Assembly (NCBI RefSeq): GCF_009831765.1
Contig: NZ_WSSB01000005.1
Location: forward strand, 124,001 to 188,000
Length of the DNA: 64,000 nt
Direction of reading: 5' to 3'
From: Craterilacuibacter sinensis
GTDB lineage: Bacteria > Pseudomonadota > Gammaproteobacteria > Burkholderiales > Chromobacteriaceae
Shown here: positions 44,109-54,037 of the stretch, piece by piece
Layout of the letters: the number at the start of each line of letters is the position of its first letter
Position numbering within the stretch: the first letter of the stretch is position 1
The notes under the pieces: generated by a model
Database searches by the model: none
Told to the model about the DNA's origin: nothing
Seen by the model: the letters and a program-made list of their open reading frames with translations, nothing else
Translations under genes and position numbers: made by a program

Positions 44109-44681
44109 ATGAGTATAGAAAAACGGGTTATTAAAAAATATCCCAACCGCCGTCTGTACGATACCGCGACCAGTTCGTATATCACGCTGGAGGATGTTAA
44201 GCGTCTGGTATTGGATAATGTCGATTTGCAGGTAGTGGATGCCAAGACCCAAGAGGATATTTCGCGCAGTGTTTTGCTGCAGATTATCCTGGAGGAGGAA
44301 AGCGGTGGCTCTCCCATATTTACTCATGACGTGCTGACCCAGTTCATCCGTTCTTATGGTCAGGCGATGCAGGGCATGATGGGGCCGTTTTTGGAGAAGA
44401 ATCTGGAGATTTTCGGTCAGTTGCAGAAAAAGATGCAGGAGCAGAGCCGTTCCTTATGCTCGGATGGCAATGGCTGGAATGCCAATTTGTGGGGCGAGTA
44501 TATGAAGCTTCAGGCGCCTGTGATGCAAAACCTGATGTCGAACTATATGGAGCAGAGCAGCAGTACGTTTCTTGATATGCAAAGCCGTATGCAGGAGCAG
44601 ACCAAGCAGTTGTTCTCGGGGTTTGCTTTCCCCGGATTTCCTGTCCCACCGGTACAAGCCGAAGACAGCAACAAAAAATAA
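44109..44681 (+). CDS. phaR: PHA synthesis repressor PhaR
   Basis: A 190-residue regulator. The N-terminal PHB_acc domain starts EKRVIKKYPNRRLYDTATSS, followed by YITLEDVKRLVLDN, the typical DNA-binding region; the PHB-accumulation domain (SPIFTHDVLTQFIRSYGQAM) follows and the C-terminal third is Gln/Met-rich and helical. PhaR leaves DNA when it binds nascent PHA, turning on phasin. The ATG at 44109 has AAGGGGGAG upstream. Confidence 0.94.
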   Translation: MSIEKRVIKKYPNRRLYDTATSSYITLEDVKRLVLDNVDLQVVDAKTQEDISRSVLLQIILEEESGGSPIFTHDVLTQFIRSYGQAMQGMMGPFLEKNLEIFGQLQKKMQEQSRSLCSDGNGWNANLWGEYMKLQAPVMQNLMSNYMEQSSSTFLDMQSRMQEQTKQLFSGFAFPGFPVPPVQAEDSNKK

Positions 44682-44705
44682 AGCTTGTCTGCCGTCCCCG
44701 CATAC

Positions 44706-44735
44706 AAACGCCTGCCTGTGTGGCAGGCGTTTTGC
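44706..44735. terminator. Bidirectional terminator between phaR and hypF
   Basis: A perfect 11-base-pair stem (44706-44716 with 44722-44732) whose ends are AAA and TTT, so it can end both the rightward phaR and leftward hypF transcripts. Confidence 0.85.
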
Positions 44736-44746
44736 ATTCACCCCAT

Positions 44747-47050
44747 TTACCCTTTTGTCTGGGCCTGCAAGCGCTGGCGGGCGATCCAGGCTTGTCCCAG
44801 ACTGATTCCGCCATCGTTTGGCGGCAGCTGCCTGGCGCGCAATGCATTGATGCCGGCGCCTTGCAGGCGGGGAAGTAATGCTGCCATCAGTCTGCGGTTG
44901 CTACAGCAGCCCCCGCTTAACACCACGGTATTGATGCCACTGGCCGCGCAGGCATGGTGTACCCAGTCGGCCAGTGCAGCGGCAAGTGTCGCATGCCAGA
45001 TGCCGGAAATTTCACCGGTTTTACTTCCTAAACCGGCCAGTTGGCGACATACCGGTTTGAGGTCAAGCTGCATGTCTTTTATCTGCCAGCCATCCAGCAT
45101 GGGCGCGCATTCTGCCGCTATTTCCTCCAGACGTTGCAAGGCCTCGTTGTCAAAGCGCTGTTCTTCGCACAGGCCACACAGTCCCGCGATCGCCGCGAAC
45201 CAAAGCGCCATGCTGCTGGTGTTTTGTAGTTGCAGCGGCTTTTCCAGTTGGGCGGCAATGGCAGGCCAGGCCGGGCGCTGGCCAAAGCGGCGCTGGGCCT
45301 CCTGTCCTTCACCCAGTGCATAGAGCAAGGCACTTGCCATAAGCCATGGCTCGCGCATGGCGCGCAAGCCGCCTGGCAAGGGGAGGGGTGCGAGTTGGCC
45401 CAATAGCTCGAAGCGGCCACCATGGACCTGCATGAGTTCGCCACCCCAGCCTTTGCCGTCCTCCCCAAGTCCGAATGCGTCCAGCGCCAGGCCTAATGCC
45501 GGGCTGGTGTGGCCATGCTCGGCCAGTACTGAGGCAATATGCGCCTGATGGTGCTGGATATGAAACAGAGGCACACGGTAGTGTCTGGCCATCTCTTCGG
45601 CCAGCCGGCTTGAGTCCTGGCTGAGGTCAAGGTCGCAGGCAATGGCGGCTGGCGTGATATCGGTCAGCTCAAGCAGGTGATGGGCGCTGGCTTCCATGGC
45701 ATCGCAGTTAAGCGGATGGTTCAGGTCGCCGACATGTGGGGAGACAAACGCCTCCTGTCCCCGCAGGACGCAAACGGTATTTTTATGCTGGGCGCCCAGT
45801 GCCAGAATACTGGGGCCGGTACTTGCCAGAGGGAGCGGGTCAGGTGCGTAGCCACGGGCGCGCCGCAGAAAGAGTGGCTGCTTGCCATCCTGAATCAGTA
45901 CGCTATCGTCGCAGCGTGCGACGATATTGCGGTTGTGCAGCAAGAATACATCTGCCAACTGGTTCAGTCGTTCGCGCGCTTCCCGGTTGCTGATCACAAT
46001 AGGCTCGCCGCTAGGGTTGGCGCTCGTCATGACCCAGACGCGGTCACAGGCTTCTTCCCGCCATGCATGGCCATCCGGCCTGCCCAGTGCTTCATGAAAC
46101 AGCAGCCATTGTTGTGGCGTGTAAGGCAGCATAACCCCCAGACTGTCCAGTCCTGGTGCCACGCCAGCTAGTTTGGCGTCGGTGTCATGACGCTTGCGCA
46201 GTAATACGATCGGACGCTCGCGTGATGCCAATAGCTCGGCTTCCTCCTCGCTGATATGGCATAGGCGTCGGGCAGAGGCAATGTTGAGTACCATGACCGC
46301 CAGAGGTTTATCCTGTCGTTTTTTCTGTCCGCGTATCCGTCTTACGGCCTCTTCCTTGTTTGCATCGCAGACCAGGTGGAAGCCTCCCAAACCTTTCATG
46401 GCGATGCTGCGTCCCATATTGAGTACTTGCAAGGAGCCCGCTATCGCATCGCCTTTAAGGGCCTGGCCAAAGCGATCGGTCAATGACAGACGCGGGCCGC
46501 ATGCCGGGCAGGCATTCGGCTCGGCATGGAAGCGACGGCTTTCCGGATTGTGGTATTCATCATGGCAGCTTGGACACAAGGTAAAGGCGGCCATGCTGGT
46601 TTCGGCCCTGTCGTATGGCAGGGCGTGGGTGATGCTGTAGCGCGGACCGCAATCCGTGCAGTTGATAAACGGGTAGCGGTAGCGGCGATTGCCTTGTTCG
46701 AAAAGCTCATGCAGGCAGTTGGGGCAGCTTGCCATGTCTGCCGGCACATAAGCGTGCGTAGCCTTGCCGCTGCTGCTGAGTATTTCGAAATGATCGCATT
46801 CGTCTTGCGGCGGGATGGTTTCCTGCGTCAGGCTGTCCAGTCTGGCCAGGGGCGGCAAGTTCTGGCGCAGGGCCTTTTTGCATGCTGCTACTGTCTCGCC
46901 AGGGCCTTGCAACTCGATAACGACGCCTTCGCCGGTGTTTTTTACAAAACCGGCCAGGTGGTGGTGTTTGACTACGCGCCAGACATGGGGACGAAAGCCG
47001 ACGCCCTGAACGCGTCCGAGAATGGTGAGGCGGGTGCGGCAAGTCGTCAT
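44747..47050 (-). CDS. hypF: Carbamoyltransferase HypF (NiFe hydrogenase maturation)
   Basis: A 767-residue enzyme that uses carbamoyl phosphate and ATP to start synthesis of the CN ligands of NiFe hydrogenases. Domains in order: acylphosphatase (GRVQGVGFRPHVWR), two C4 zinc fingers (CPNC with CTDC, CPSC with CPAC), a YrdC/Sua5 domain (GRSIAMKGLGGFHLVCDA), and a Kae1-like domain with HHQAHIASVLAEHG and VLSGGCCSNRRLM. All motifs are intact, so it should be active. No other hyp or hydrogenase gene is in the window, which is unusual because hypF is normally clustered. Confidence 0.95.
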   Translation of the reverse strand: MTTCRTRLTILGRVQGVGFRPHVWRVVKHHHLAGFVKNTGEGVVIELQGPGETVAACKKALRQNLPPLARLDSLTQETIPPQDECDHFEILSSSGKATHAYVPADMASCPNCLHELFEQGNRRYRYPFINCTDCGPRYSITHALPYDRAETSMAAFTLCPSCHDEYHNPESRRFHAEPNACPACGPRLSLTDRFGQALKGDAIAGSLQVLNMGRSIAMKGLGGFHLVCDANKEEAVRRIRGQKKRQDKPLAVMVLNIASARRLCHISEEEAELLASRERPIVLLRKRHDTDAKLAGVAPGLDSLGVMLPYTPQQWLLFHEALGRPDGHAWREEACDRVWVMTSANPSGEPIVISNREARERLNQLADVFLLHNRNIVARCDDSVLIQDGKQPLFLRRARGYAPDPLPLASTGPSILALGAQHKNTVCVLRGQEAFVSPHVGDLNHPLNCDAMEASAHHLLELTDITPAAIACDLDLSQDSSRLAEEMARHYRVPLFHIQHHQAHIASVLAEHGHTSPALGLALDAFGLGEDGKGWGGELMQVHGGRFELLGQLAPLPLPGGLRAMREPWLMASALLYALGEGQEAQRRFGQRPAWPAIAAQLEKPLQLQNTSSMALWFAAIAGLCGLCEEQRFDNEALQRLEEIAAECAPMLDGWQIKDMQLDLKPVCRQLAGLGSKTGEISGIWHATLAAALADWVHHACAASGINTVVLSGGCCSNRRLMAALLPRLQGAGINALRARQLPPNDGGISLGQAWIARQRLQAQTKG

Positions 47051-47305
47051 GTGTTTTTCTCGGTGTGCTGTATCGGATAAGTATGCAGCTTATGTCGAGC
47101 CATGCTGCAGCGCGGAAACTAACGCCCTACATTTTAAGCATTTAAATATTGATTGAAAGTGGAAATTGATAATTTCATGAACTAAATTGGATGAATTTGT
47201 TATTATTCGAATTGAATGTGGGGTGGTGAAAAATGATTGTCCAGCATTTATCGTGCTTGCCGTGCATGGTAAATGGCTGGTGGCGGCTTTTTATTGGGGG
47301 GGTGT

Positions 47306-49810
47306 GTGACGTTCCAACGCGCGATAGCAACGCTGGCATCCAGCAATATACTCAGTTGCAGTCCAGAAACCCCTGCGGCCGTGGCGGCTCGCATGATGGT
47401 CGATGCGCATTGCGGATCCATCGTGGTGATGAGCCCTGCCGGCAAGGCACTGGGTATCTGGACCGAAAGCGACGCGCTGAAGATGGGTGTAGGCTGCCAT
47501 GATGATTTATCGCAAGCGATCGCCGGGGTGATGAGTGCGCCGGTATTCACGCTTGATGCCGGACTGGGTACACAGGAAGTGGCTGCCTTTTTTCGGCAGA
47601 AGCAGATCCGCCATGCACTGCTGACCCGGGATGGGGAGTATGTAGGTGTGGTGTCGGCCTCCGATATCGTATCGCATCAGGGCAGCGAGGTCTTTTTACG
47701 CTGTACCCGGCTGGACAACCTGTCGCTGGCTCCTTTGGTGAGTGTCGGTGCAGATCGTCCTTTATCCGAAGCCTTGCAGGTGCTGCGTGATAGCGGCCGT
47801 GATGCGCTGGCCATCGATTTTGCCGATGGCAGCTGGGGTATTCTGACTGCGCGTGATGTACTGGCGCTGCTTGCCCGGCAGCAGCAGGATGTCGCCGTGC
47901 GCGAAGTGTGCAGTTACCCGATGCGTAGCGTCGCCGTGAATACGTCATTACTGGCGGTGCGCCAGCAATTGTTGGCGCAAAAAACGCGCCATATGGGTGT
48001 GTCCGGTCTGGATGGATGCTTGCAGGCGATAGTCGGTATGGTCGATATCATGTATTCGATCGAGCACGAATTCATTGCCGAGTTGCAGCAAGCTTTGCAG
48101 CAACGGGATGCGGCGCTGGCAAATTCGCGTCAAAACCTGATGCTGGCGGAAAAGGTCTTCGAGTCGACGCAGGAGGGCATCGTCGTGACCGACCCGGCGG
48201 GTGTGATTTTGCATGTCAACGCGGCATTTACCCGGATAACGGGTTACAGCCGTGAGGAGGTGCTGGGAAATACGCCGGCGATACTGCAATCCGGCCAGCA
48301 GTCGCCCGAGTTCTATCAGTCTTTCTGGCAGAGCCTGAAAAATGAAGGGAATTGGCAGGGCGAGCTGGTCAATCGGCGCAAAAATGGTGTGCTGTATTCC
48401 GAGCATCTGTCCATCTCCGGCATTCGTGAGCCTGATGGCAGCATCCTGCACTATGTAGGGGTATTTTCGGACATCACCCAGCGCAAGTTGTCTGAAGAGC
48501 GTTTGCATTATCTGGCGAATCATGATGCGTTGACCGGCTTGTTCAACCGCACCTTGTTTGCTGATTATGTCGCAGATGCGGTGCAGCGCAGCCTGAATGG
48601 CGGGCAGTTTGCTGTCCTGCATGTCAATCTGGACCGCTTCAAGCTGATCAACGACACGCTTGGCCATCAGGTAGGGGATGCCTTGTTGCGCCAAGTCGCA
48701 ACGACGCTGAAATCCAGCCTGCCAGACAGTGCACGCGTGGCCCGCTTGGCCGGGGACGAGTTCGGGGTTTTGTATGAATACGGCGAAAGCGTAGTGCTAC
48801 TGGCGGCGCTGGTGCAGAAAACGCTGGATCAGTTAGCTGGCGAAATTCAGGTAGACGGCAATCCGCTCTTTATTACCGCCAGCATCGGTGTCGCCTTGTA
48901 CCCGGATGACGGGCATAACGCCGAGACTTTATTGTTGAATGCCGATGCAGCCATGCACAAGGCCAAGGCGCGCGGCAAAAATGCATTCCAGTTTTATGCG
49001 TCAGATATGAATGTCCGTGCCATGGCCAGGCTGGAGCTGGAGTTCGCGTTGCACCGGGTGCTGGAGCGTGAGGAATTGGCACTTTACTACCAGCCCAAGA
49101 TCGATCTGGCCAGTGGCCGTTGCTGTGGTGCCGAGGCACTGTTGCGCTGGTTTAGCCCGGATCTGGGCTCGGTCTCGCCAGCTGCCTTCATTCCGCTGGC
49201 CGAGGAAACCGGACTTATTATTCCTATCGGTGAATGGGTATTGCGCACTGCCTGCACACAGGCGAGTCATTGGCTGGCGCAGGGTGTGCTGGAGGGGCGG
49301 GTGGCGGTAAACCTGTCCGGGCGTCAGTTCGCTTCCGGTAATATTGTTGCCATGGTCCGGCGTATTCTGGATGAGACCGGTTTGCCGGCCGGGTTTCTGG
49401 AGCTGGAAATTACCGAAAGCACGGCCATGGATGTCGATAGCGACGTGCTGGGCCAGTTAAGCAGCTTGCGCGCTTTGGGGATTGCGCTTTCCATTGATGA
49501 TTTCGGCACCGGCTATTCATCGCTGGCGTATCTGAAGAAGCTGCCGGTCAGTGTGCTCAAGGTTGACCAATCCTTTATCAAAGATTTGCATCACGACCGG
49601 GATGATGCCGCTATTGCTGCCGCCATTATCTCGATGGCCCGCAGTCTGGAGTTGGACATTGTCGCTGAAGGTGTCGAACTGGAAGCGCACCGCCAGTTTT
49701 TACTACAGCATGGCTGCACGATGGCGCAAGGCTATCTGTTTAGCCGACCCTTGCCGGCCCAGGAGATGGGGCGCTGGCTGGCTGGCGATAAAGCGGCCTG
49801 CATAGTATAG
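47306..49810 (+). CDS. Four-CBS / PAS / GGDEF / EAL c-di-GMP signalling protein
   Basis: About 834 residues, no membrane segment. Four CBS motifs form two Bateman modules (about 13-250; e.g. GIWTESDALKM and GVVSASDIV), then a PAS domain (about 275-390, VTDPAGVILHVNAAFTRITG), a GGDEF domain whose motif is AGDEF (near 482), and an EAL domain with the intact EALLRW (near 607) and DDFGTGYSSL motifs. CBS domains usually bind adenine nucleotides, so the protein may tie c-di-GMP turnover to energy state. Phosphodiesterase activity is likely; cyclase activity is less sure. The start is uncertain: GTG at 47306 after a G-run, or ATG at 47273. Confidence 0.92.
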   Translation: MTFQRAIATLASSNILSCSPETPAAVAARMMVDAHCGSIVVMSPAGKALGIWTESDALKMGVGCHDDLSQAIAGVMSAPVFTLDAGLGTQEVAAFFRQKQIRHALLTRDGEYVGVVSASDIVSHQGSEVFLRCTRLDNLSLAPLVSVGADRPLSEALQVLRDSGRDALAIDFADGSWGILTARDVLALLARQQQDVAVREVCSYPMRSVAVNTSLLAVRQQLLAQKTRHMGVSGLDGCLQAIVGMVDIMYSIEHEFIAELQQALQQRDAALANSRQNLMLAEKVFESTQEGIVVTDPAGVILHVNAAFTRITGYSREEVLGNTPAILQSGQQSPEFYQSFWQSLKNEGNWQGELVNRRKNGVLYSEHLSISGIREPDGSILHYVGVFSDITQRKLSEERLHYLANHDALTGLFNRTLFADYVADAVQRSLNGGQFAVLHVNLDRFKLINDTLGHQVGDALLRQVATTLKSSLPDSARVARLAGDEFGVLYEYGESVVLLAALVQKTLDQLAGEIQVDGNPLFITASIGVALYPDDGHNAETLLLNADAAMHKAKARGKNAFQFYASDMNVRAMARLELEFALHRVLEREELALYYQPKIDLASGRCCGAEALLRWFSPDLGSVSPAAFIPLAEETGLIIPIGEWVLRTACTQASHWLAQGVLEGRVAVNLSGRQFASGNIVAMVRRILDETGLPAGFLELEITESTAMDVDSDVLGQLSSLRALGIALSIDDFGTGYSSLAYLKKLPVSVLKVDQSFIKDLHHDRDDAAIAAAIISMARSLELDIVAEGVELEAHRQFLLQHGCTMAQGYLFSRPLPAQEMGRWLAGDKAACIV

Positions 49811-49901
49811 GTATAAGGGTGGCGGCTGTGATGGGAGTAAAGGCAGACCGGGGGTGCGCGCCTGTAGTCAGATGCGCACCCTTTGTGAGGCTTAAACCGG
49901 G

Positions 49902-51434
49902 TCAGGCATAGTAGCGTTGCGGCTCGCTACGCACATTGGGTGCCAAGTGGGGCGCTGTATTTCGTGTCTGGAATGTAGTGATTGACTTGCCAAGCTCCGC
50001 CATCAGCCTATCCAGCTGCCGGGTTGCATGGGCAATGGTATCGGTTTCTGCCGATAGCGCCCGGGTATCGCTTTCGATCGAGGTAATATTGCTGGCGAAG
50101 TGACTGAAGCCTTCGTTTTGCTTGGCCTCTGCCATTGAAACCTGTTGCAAAAGGTGGCCAAGTTCCAGTGTATTGGCGATCATCCCTCCAAGTTTTTCAT
50201 GGGCCGACAGTGTATGCTCGCGGCCCGCTCGCATCTGGGTATTGCCTTCCCGCATGGCGATAATCGATGACTGCGTGCCCTCATGAATAAGATGTATCTT
50301 GTCGCCGATATCCACGGTGGCTTTTTGCGTGCGCTCAGCCAGTTTCCTGACCTCATCTGCGACGACGGCAAAACCCCGGCCGAATTCGCCGGCACGCGCC
50401 GCTTCGATCGCTGCATTGAGTGCCAGCAAATTGGTCTGGTCGGCAATTTCCCGGATCATCTGTACGATACTGTCGACTTCCGTACTGCGCTCGCCCAGCT
50501 CTTCCAGTTTCTCTGCTGCCGCATCGATGACGGCACGCGCCTTGTTAAGTTGTTGTACGGCGGCGTCCATTGCTTCTCCACCCGCATGCGCCGCGGTGCC
50601 TGCGGCTTCGGCCATGGTGGTGGCACGTTGTGACTCGTGGGCACTTTGCTGCGTTAATGCCGACATTTTCCGTGTTTCAGTCACCATGTTTTCGGCACGT
50701 TGGCGCTGTTTGGTCATGGTGTCGGCCATCAGGCCGGCGCTGCTGGCAATGTCGCGGCTTTCGGTTGTAGCGGCCTGAATAGAATGCGTCACCTGCGCCA
50801 TCATCTCCTTCATGATGCGGCTTGCGTTTTCTGCCTCTTCGCGCGCGGCTTCCAGTTTCTCGAAGCCACGGGCTTTGGCTTTTTCAAATGAAAGCGACAG
50901 GATGAATACCGTCAGCGTGAGTCCGATCAGGGATTTTGCCTGTAGTTTTGGGAATTCTTCGTGGGCAATGGGGGTAGGCGGGAGCCAGCCGTGATTCTCC
51001 GACAAAACAAGCATGGCGATGATGGCCAAAATGGTCATTCCGCTCCACACCGTGCCCGAGTTGCGGCCATTGATAAATATGGCCGCCATCGGCACAGCGG
51101 CATACCAGACGATGCTGGTCGACATGACGCCGCCGTTAACGTAGACCATCCAGCTAACGAGTGCAAACATGCATAGCACCACGTACTCGCCAACCAGACG
51201 TACCATGCCGCTGAATTTAAGTGCGAAAGCGCCGGACAGTAGCGACAGGCAGCCAAGCAAAATGCCGTCTGCCATCGCCGGGTGGTTCAGCTTGTAGTAA
51301 GACAAGGCAAACAGCGGTGCGATCAGGCCCGCGGTTAGTGCCGCGCTGATGATGGTACGGGCGCGGATGAGCAGTTCCTGCTGCTGGCGGACAGCGGCAG
51401 GGATAAACCACTCGGTGATACTTTGTAGCGTCAT
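49902..51434 (-). CDS. Methyl-accepting chemotaxis protein with six-TM membrane sensor
   Basis: A 510-residue chemoreceptor whose N-terminal 190 residues contain about six membrane segments and no large periplasmic domain. It has no recognisable HAMP domain; the signalling part follows a coiled linker ([20 protein letters not shown]). The tip [20 protein letters not shown] is intact. Such receptors may sense membrane state or hydrophobic signals (inference). The convergent neighbour is the CBS/GGDEF/EAL gene. Confidence 0.92.
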   Translation of the reverse strand: MTLQSITEWFIPAAVRQQQELLIRARTIISAALTAGLIAPLFALSYYKLNHPAMADGILLGCLSLLSGAFALKFSGMVRLVGEYVVLCMFALVSWMVYVNGGVMSTSIVWYAAVPMAAIFINGRNSGTVWSGMTILAIIAMLVLSENHGWLPPTPIAHEEFPKLQAKSLIGLTLTVFILSLSFEKAKARGFEKLEAAREEAENASRIMKEMMAQVTHSIQAATTESRDIASSAGLMADTMTKQRQRAENMVTETRKMSALTQQSAHESQRATTMAEAAGTAAHAGGEAMDAAVQQLNKARAVIDAAAEKLEELGERSTEVDSIVQMIREIADQTNLLALNAAIEAARAGEFGRGFAVVADEVRKLAERTQKATVDIGDKIHLIHEGTQSSIIAMREGNTQMRAGREHTLSAHEKLGGMIANTLELGHLLQQVSMAEAKQNEGFSHFASNITSIESDTRALSAETDTIAHATRQLDRLMAELGKSITTFQTRNTAPHLAPNVRSEPQRYYA

Positions 51435-51687
51435 AATGAAGTCTCTCCCGTGATTTGCTTTTTATTATCAATACCGTAGCGGTAATGAAAGGTTTTGTGG
51501 GTGAACTCTAAAACAAATGTTCGATTAGAACAATGGTGTATTTGGGGGGGCGATCAAGCAGCAACGCTGTATTTTTGGCTTTTGGCCTGGGTGTGGGGCT
51601 TGCCTGAATCGCTGGTGTCATAAGTATGGTTTGAGGCAAAATGATAAAAGCGGCCTATTCCGCCATGCCTAGAAATCGATTGCCCTC

Positions 51688-52224
51688 ATGTTGCGTTTGC
51701 CTTTGTTGTCTGTTTTGCTGCTCTGTTTCCCTGTTTGGACATGGGCTGCGCCCTATCGCGATACCGTGTGGCCCCTGACCTTCGATTTGCCGGCGCAGTG
51801 GCAGGTCAGTAGCAAGACCGAGAAAAAGCGCCGCAGCCTGCAGGTTTTGCCCCGACGTGCAGAAGACCGGGAGCGTGGCGATGCGCGCGCGGTGTTCAGC
51901 GTGCGCCGCTTGGCTAAGCGCGACAGCTTGCAGCGCTTGACCCAGCCATACCGTAGCGCCCGGGGCGGGCGCGAGGCCGCCAGCCGTATCGAGCTGGATG
52001 AAAAGCGTGGCCGTGTGCTGCTGGACTATCGCGAGAGCGAAAATGTACAGAATGGCCTGTGGATCGTGCGGCGCCACCAGAAGGTATGGCAGCTGGACAA
52101 GGCTTCGCGCCGGGTGTTCGAGGCCGATTGCAGCGCCAATGCGTCCGAGTACAAACACTACCGCCAGCCTTTTTCCAGCCTGTGCCTGAAGTTTGCCGTC
52201 AGTGGCAAACGCGAGCAGCCATGA
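51688..52224 (+). CDS. Exported hypothetical protein (178 aa)
   Basis: A secreted protein with a clear signal peptide (cut after TWA, about residue 20). The mature part is basic, starting APYRDTVWPLTFDLPAQWQV, and has two cysteines near the end (DCS, SLC) that could form a disulfide. No family is recognised. The stop overlaps the start of the downstream transporter gene as ATGA, so it is in an operon with the two EamA genes. Confidence 0.7.
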   Translation: MLRLPLLSVLLLCFPVWTWAAPYRDTVWPLTFDLPAQWQVSSKTEKKRRSLQVLPRRAEDRERGDARAVFSVRRLAKRDSLQRLTQPYRSARGGREAASRIELDEKRGRVLLDYRESENVQNGLWIVRRHQKVWQLDKASRRVFEADCSANASEYKHYRQPFSSLCLKFAVSGKREQP

Positions 52225-53111
52225 GTACGGCCATCCGCGCAAGGCAGACGCTATGGCTACGCGTGCGCGCGGGGCGGCTGGGTGCCGGCTGGATGGTGCT
52301 GGCGGGGCTGTCGTTTGCGCTGATGGGGGTATTCGTCAAGGAGGGGGCGCGCACGTTTTCTTCGACCGAGCTTTTGTTCTGGCGCACCTTACTGGGCGCC
52401 TTGTGCCTGTCGGGGGTGATGCGGTTACGCGGACAGTCGCCGCGCACATGCAATTTTCCTGCCCATCTCAAGCGTAGCCTTATCGGTTATGCCTCCATGG
52501 CCATGCTGTTTTATGCACTCGCCCATTTGCCCTTGTCGAGCGCAATTACGCTGAATTACACTTCGCCGCTTTTCTTTGTCCTGCTGTGCATGATCAAGCT
52601 GCGCGACCGATTGACACCGGCCGTGGGGCTGTCTGTGGTGCTGGGCTTTATCGGGGTGGTGCTTCTGCTTAAACCCGGCTTCGCTTCGGATGCCTGGTTT
52701 GCCACACTGATTGGCCTGGGCTCGGGGCTGTGTGCCGGCTTTGCCGTGTTTCAGGTGCGCGAGCTGGGACAGATGGGGGAGCCATCGTGGCGCACGGTGT
52801 TCTGGTTCTTCTGGCTCGCCAGCGGCTTTGGTCTGGTGTTTTTGCTGTTTGGCCCGGGCTTTACCCCATTAAATAGCGCTAATGTCGGGCCCTTGCTCGG
52901 TGTCGCGCTATTCGGCCTGACCGGCCAGCTGGCAATGACCCGTGCCTATCAGGAAGGGCGGCGCTTTCTGGTCGCCAGCCTTGCCTATCTGACTGTCGTC
53001 TTTTCCGCCTTGTTTGGCGTTCTGCTCTGGGGTGAACCCATGCGCGGTGACGCGGTGCTGGCGATGACGCTGGTGATCCTGTCCGGTGTGATTGCGGCAC
53101 GGCGCGGATGA
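52221..53111 (+). CDS. EamA-family transporter 1
   Basis: A 296-residue inner-membrane protein of the drug/metabolite transporter superfamily with ten membrane segments in two EamA repeats. Typical parts are GVFVKEGARTFSSTELLFWR, the LNYTSPLFFVLL segment and the final VVFSALFGVLLWGE. The substrate is unknown; export of a metabolite or amino acid is usual. It overlaps the secreted-protein gene by four bases, and its close paralogue follows after 19 bases. Confidence 0.9.
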   Translation: MSTAIRARQTLWLRVRAGRLGAGWMVLAGLSFALMGVFVKEGARTFSSTELLFWRTLLGALCLSGVMRLRGQSPRTCNFPAHLKRSLIGYASMAMLFYALAHLPLSSAITLNYTSPLFFVLLCMIKLRDRLTPAVGLSVVLGFIGVVLLLKPGFASDAWFATLIGLGSGLCAGFAVFQVRELGQMGEPSWRTVFWFFWLASGFGLVFLLFGPGFTPLNSANVGPLLGVALFGLTGQLAMTRAYQEGRRFLVASLAYLTVVFSALFGVLLWGEPMRGDAVLAMTLVILSGVIAARRG

Positions 53112-53130
53112 ATTTTCTTTTTGGAACGGT

Positions 53131-54000
53131 ATGAAGCATTTGTTTTTGCCTGCGCGCTGGCGGGATTTTTCCCTGGGCGCGGGCTGGATGGTGGTGGCCG
53201 CTTTTTTCTTCGGCCTGATGGGGGTATTCGTCAAACTGGGCTCGGCCAGTCTGAGCTCAAGCGCACTGGTGTTCTGGCGCACGCTGATTGGCGTGCTGCT
53301 GCTGGGGATTCCTGCCTTGCTCAAGGGACAGCGTTTTGCGACGCCTTGCCTGCGGCGTCATATTCAGCGCGGTCTGTTGGCTTACACCTCGCTGCTGCTG
53401 TACTTTTATGCCATCGCTCATCTGCCGCTGGCGACCGCAGTGACCTTGAATTACACCTCGCCCATGTTTCTTGCGCTGCTGTCGGTCGTATTCTTGCGCG
53501 AGAAACTGTCGCCGCGCGCACTGTTTGCGCTGGCGCTGGGTTTTGTCGGGGTCGTGCTGCTATTGCGCCCGACACTGGCGTCGGATGCCTGGCTGGTGGG
53601 CCTGATGGGGCTGTGTTCGGGCCTGTTGGCCGGCTGGTCTTATCTGCATGTGCGCGAGCTTGCGCGTCTGGGCGAGCCTGAGTGGCGTATTGTGTTTTAT
53701 TTCGCACTGATCGCGACGCTGGGCGGGGCGGTGCTGGTATCGTTCGAGGGCTGGCAGCCTATGGATGGCTACACCATGCTGATGGTGGCCGGGCTGGGCA
53801 TCACCGCCACCATTGCCCAGCTGGCGATGACCCGCGCCTACAAGGTTGGCAACAAGCTGGTGGCGGCCAACCTGTCCTACCTGACCGTGGTGTTTTCCAC
53901 CTTGCTGGGTGTGCTGTTGTGGGACGAGTCCCTGCCCGGTGCATCGCTGTCGGCAATAATATTGATTGTGATCAGTGGAATGCTCGCCAGCCGGCGCTAG
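53131..54000 (+). CDS. EamA-family transporter 2
   Basis: A 289-residue DMT transporter, clearly a paralogue of the preceding gene: both share GWMV, GVFVK, HLPL, TLNYTSP, ASDAW and LTVVFS at equal places. The pair is likely an old tandem duplication, and the two might form a heterodimer or have split substrate ranges (inference). GGAA precedes the ATG at 53131. Confidence 0.9.
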   Translation: MKHLFLPARWRDFSLGAGWMVVAAFFFGLMGVFVKLGSASLSSSALVFWRTLIGVLLLGIPALLKGQRFATPCLRRHIQRGLLAYTSLLLYFYAIAHLPLATAVTLNYTSPMFLALLSVVFLREKLSPRALFALALGFVGVVLLLRPTLASDAWLVGLMGLCSGLLAGWSYLHVRELARLGEPEWRIVFYFALIATLGGAVLVSFEGWQPMDGYTMLMVAGLGITATIAQLAMTRAYKVGNKLVAANLSYLTVVFSTLLGVLLWDESLPGASLSAIILIVISGMLASRR

Positions 54001-54037
54001 AATGTTAATTGCATGAATAACGTGAGAGGTGTAGCGC

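Noticed and set aside
47273-47305. Lipobox-like LLGGC at the start of the CBS/GGDEF/EAL frame
   Set aside because: There are no basic residues or long hydrophobic stretch before it, and CBS domains are cytoplasmic; likely chance, and the true start may be the GTG at 47306.
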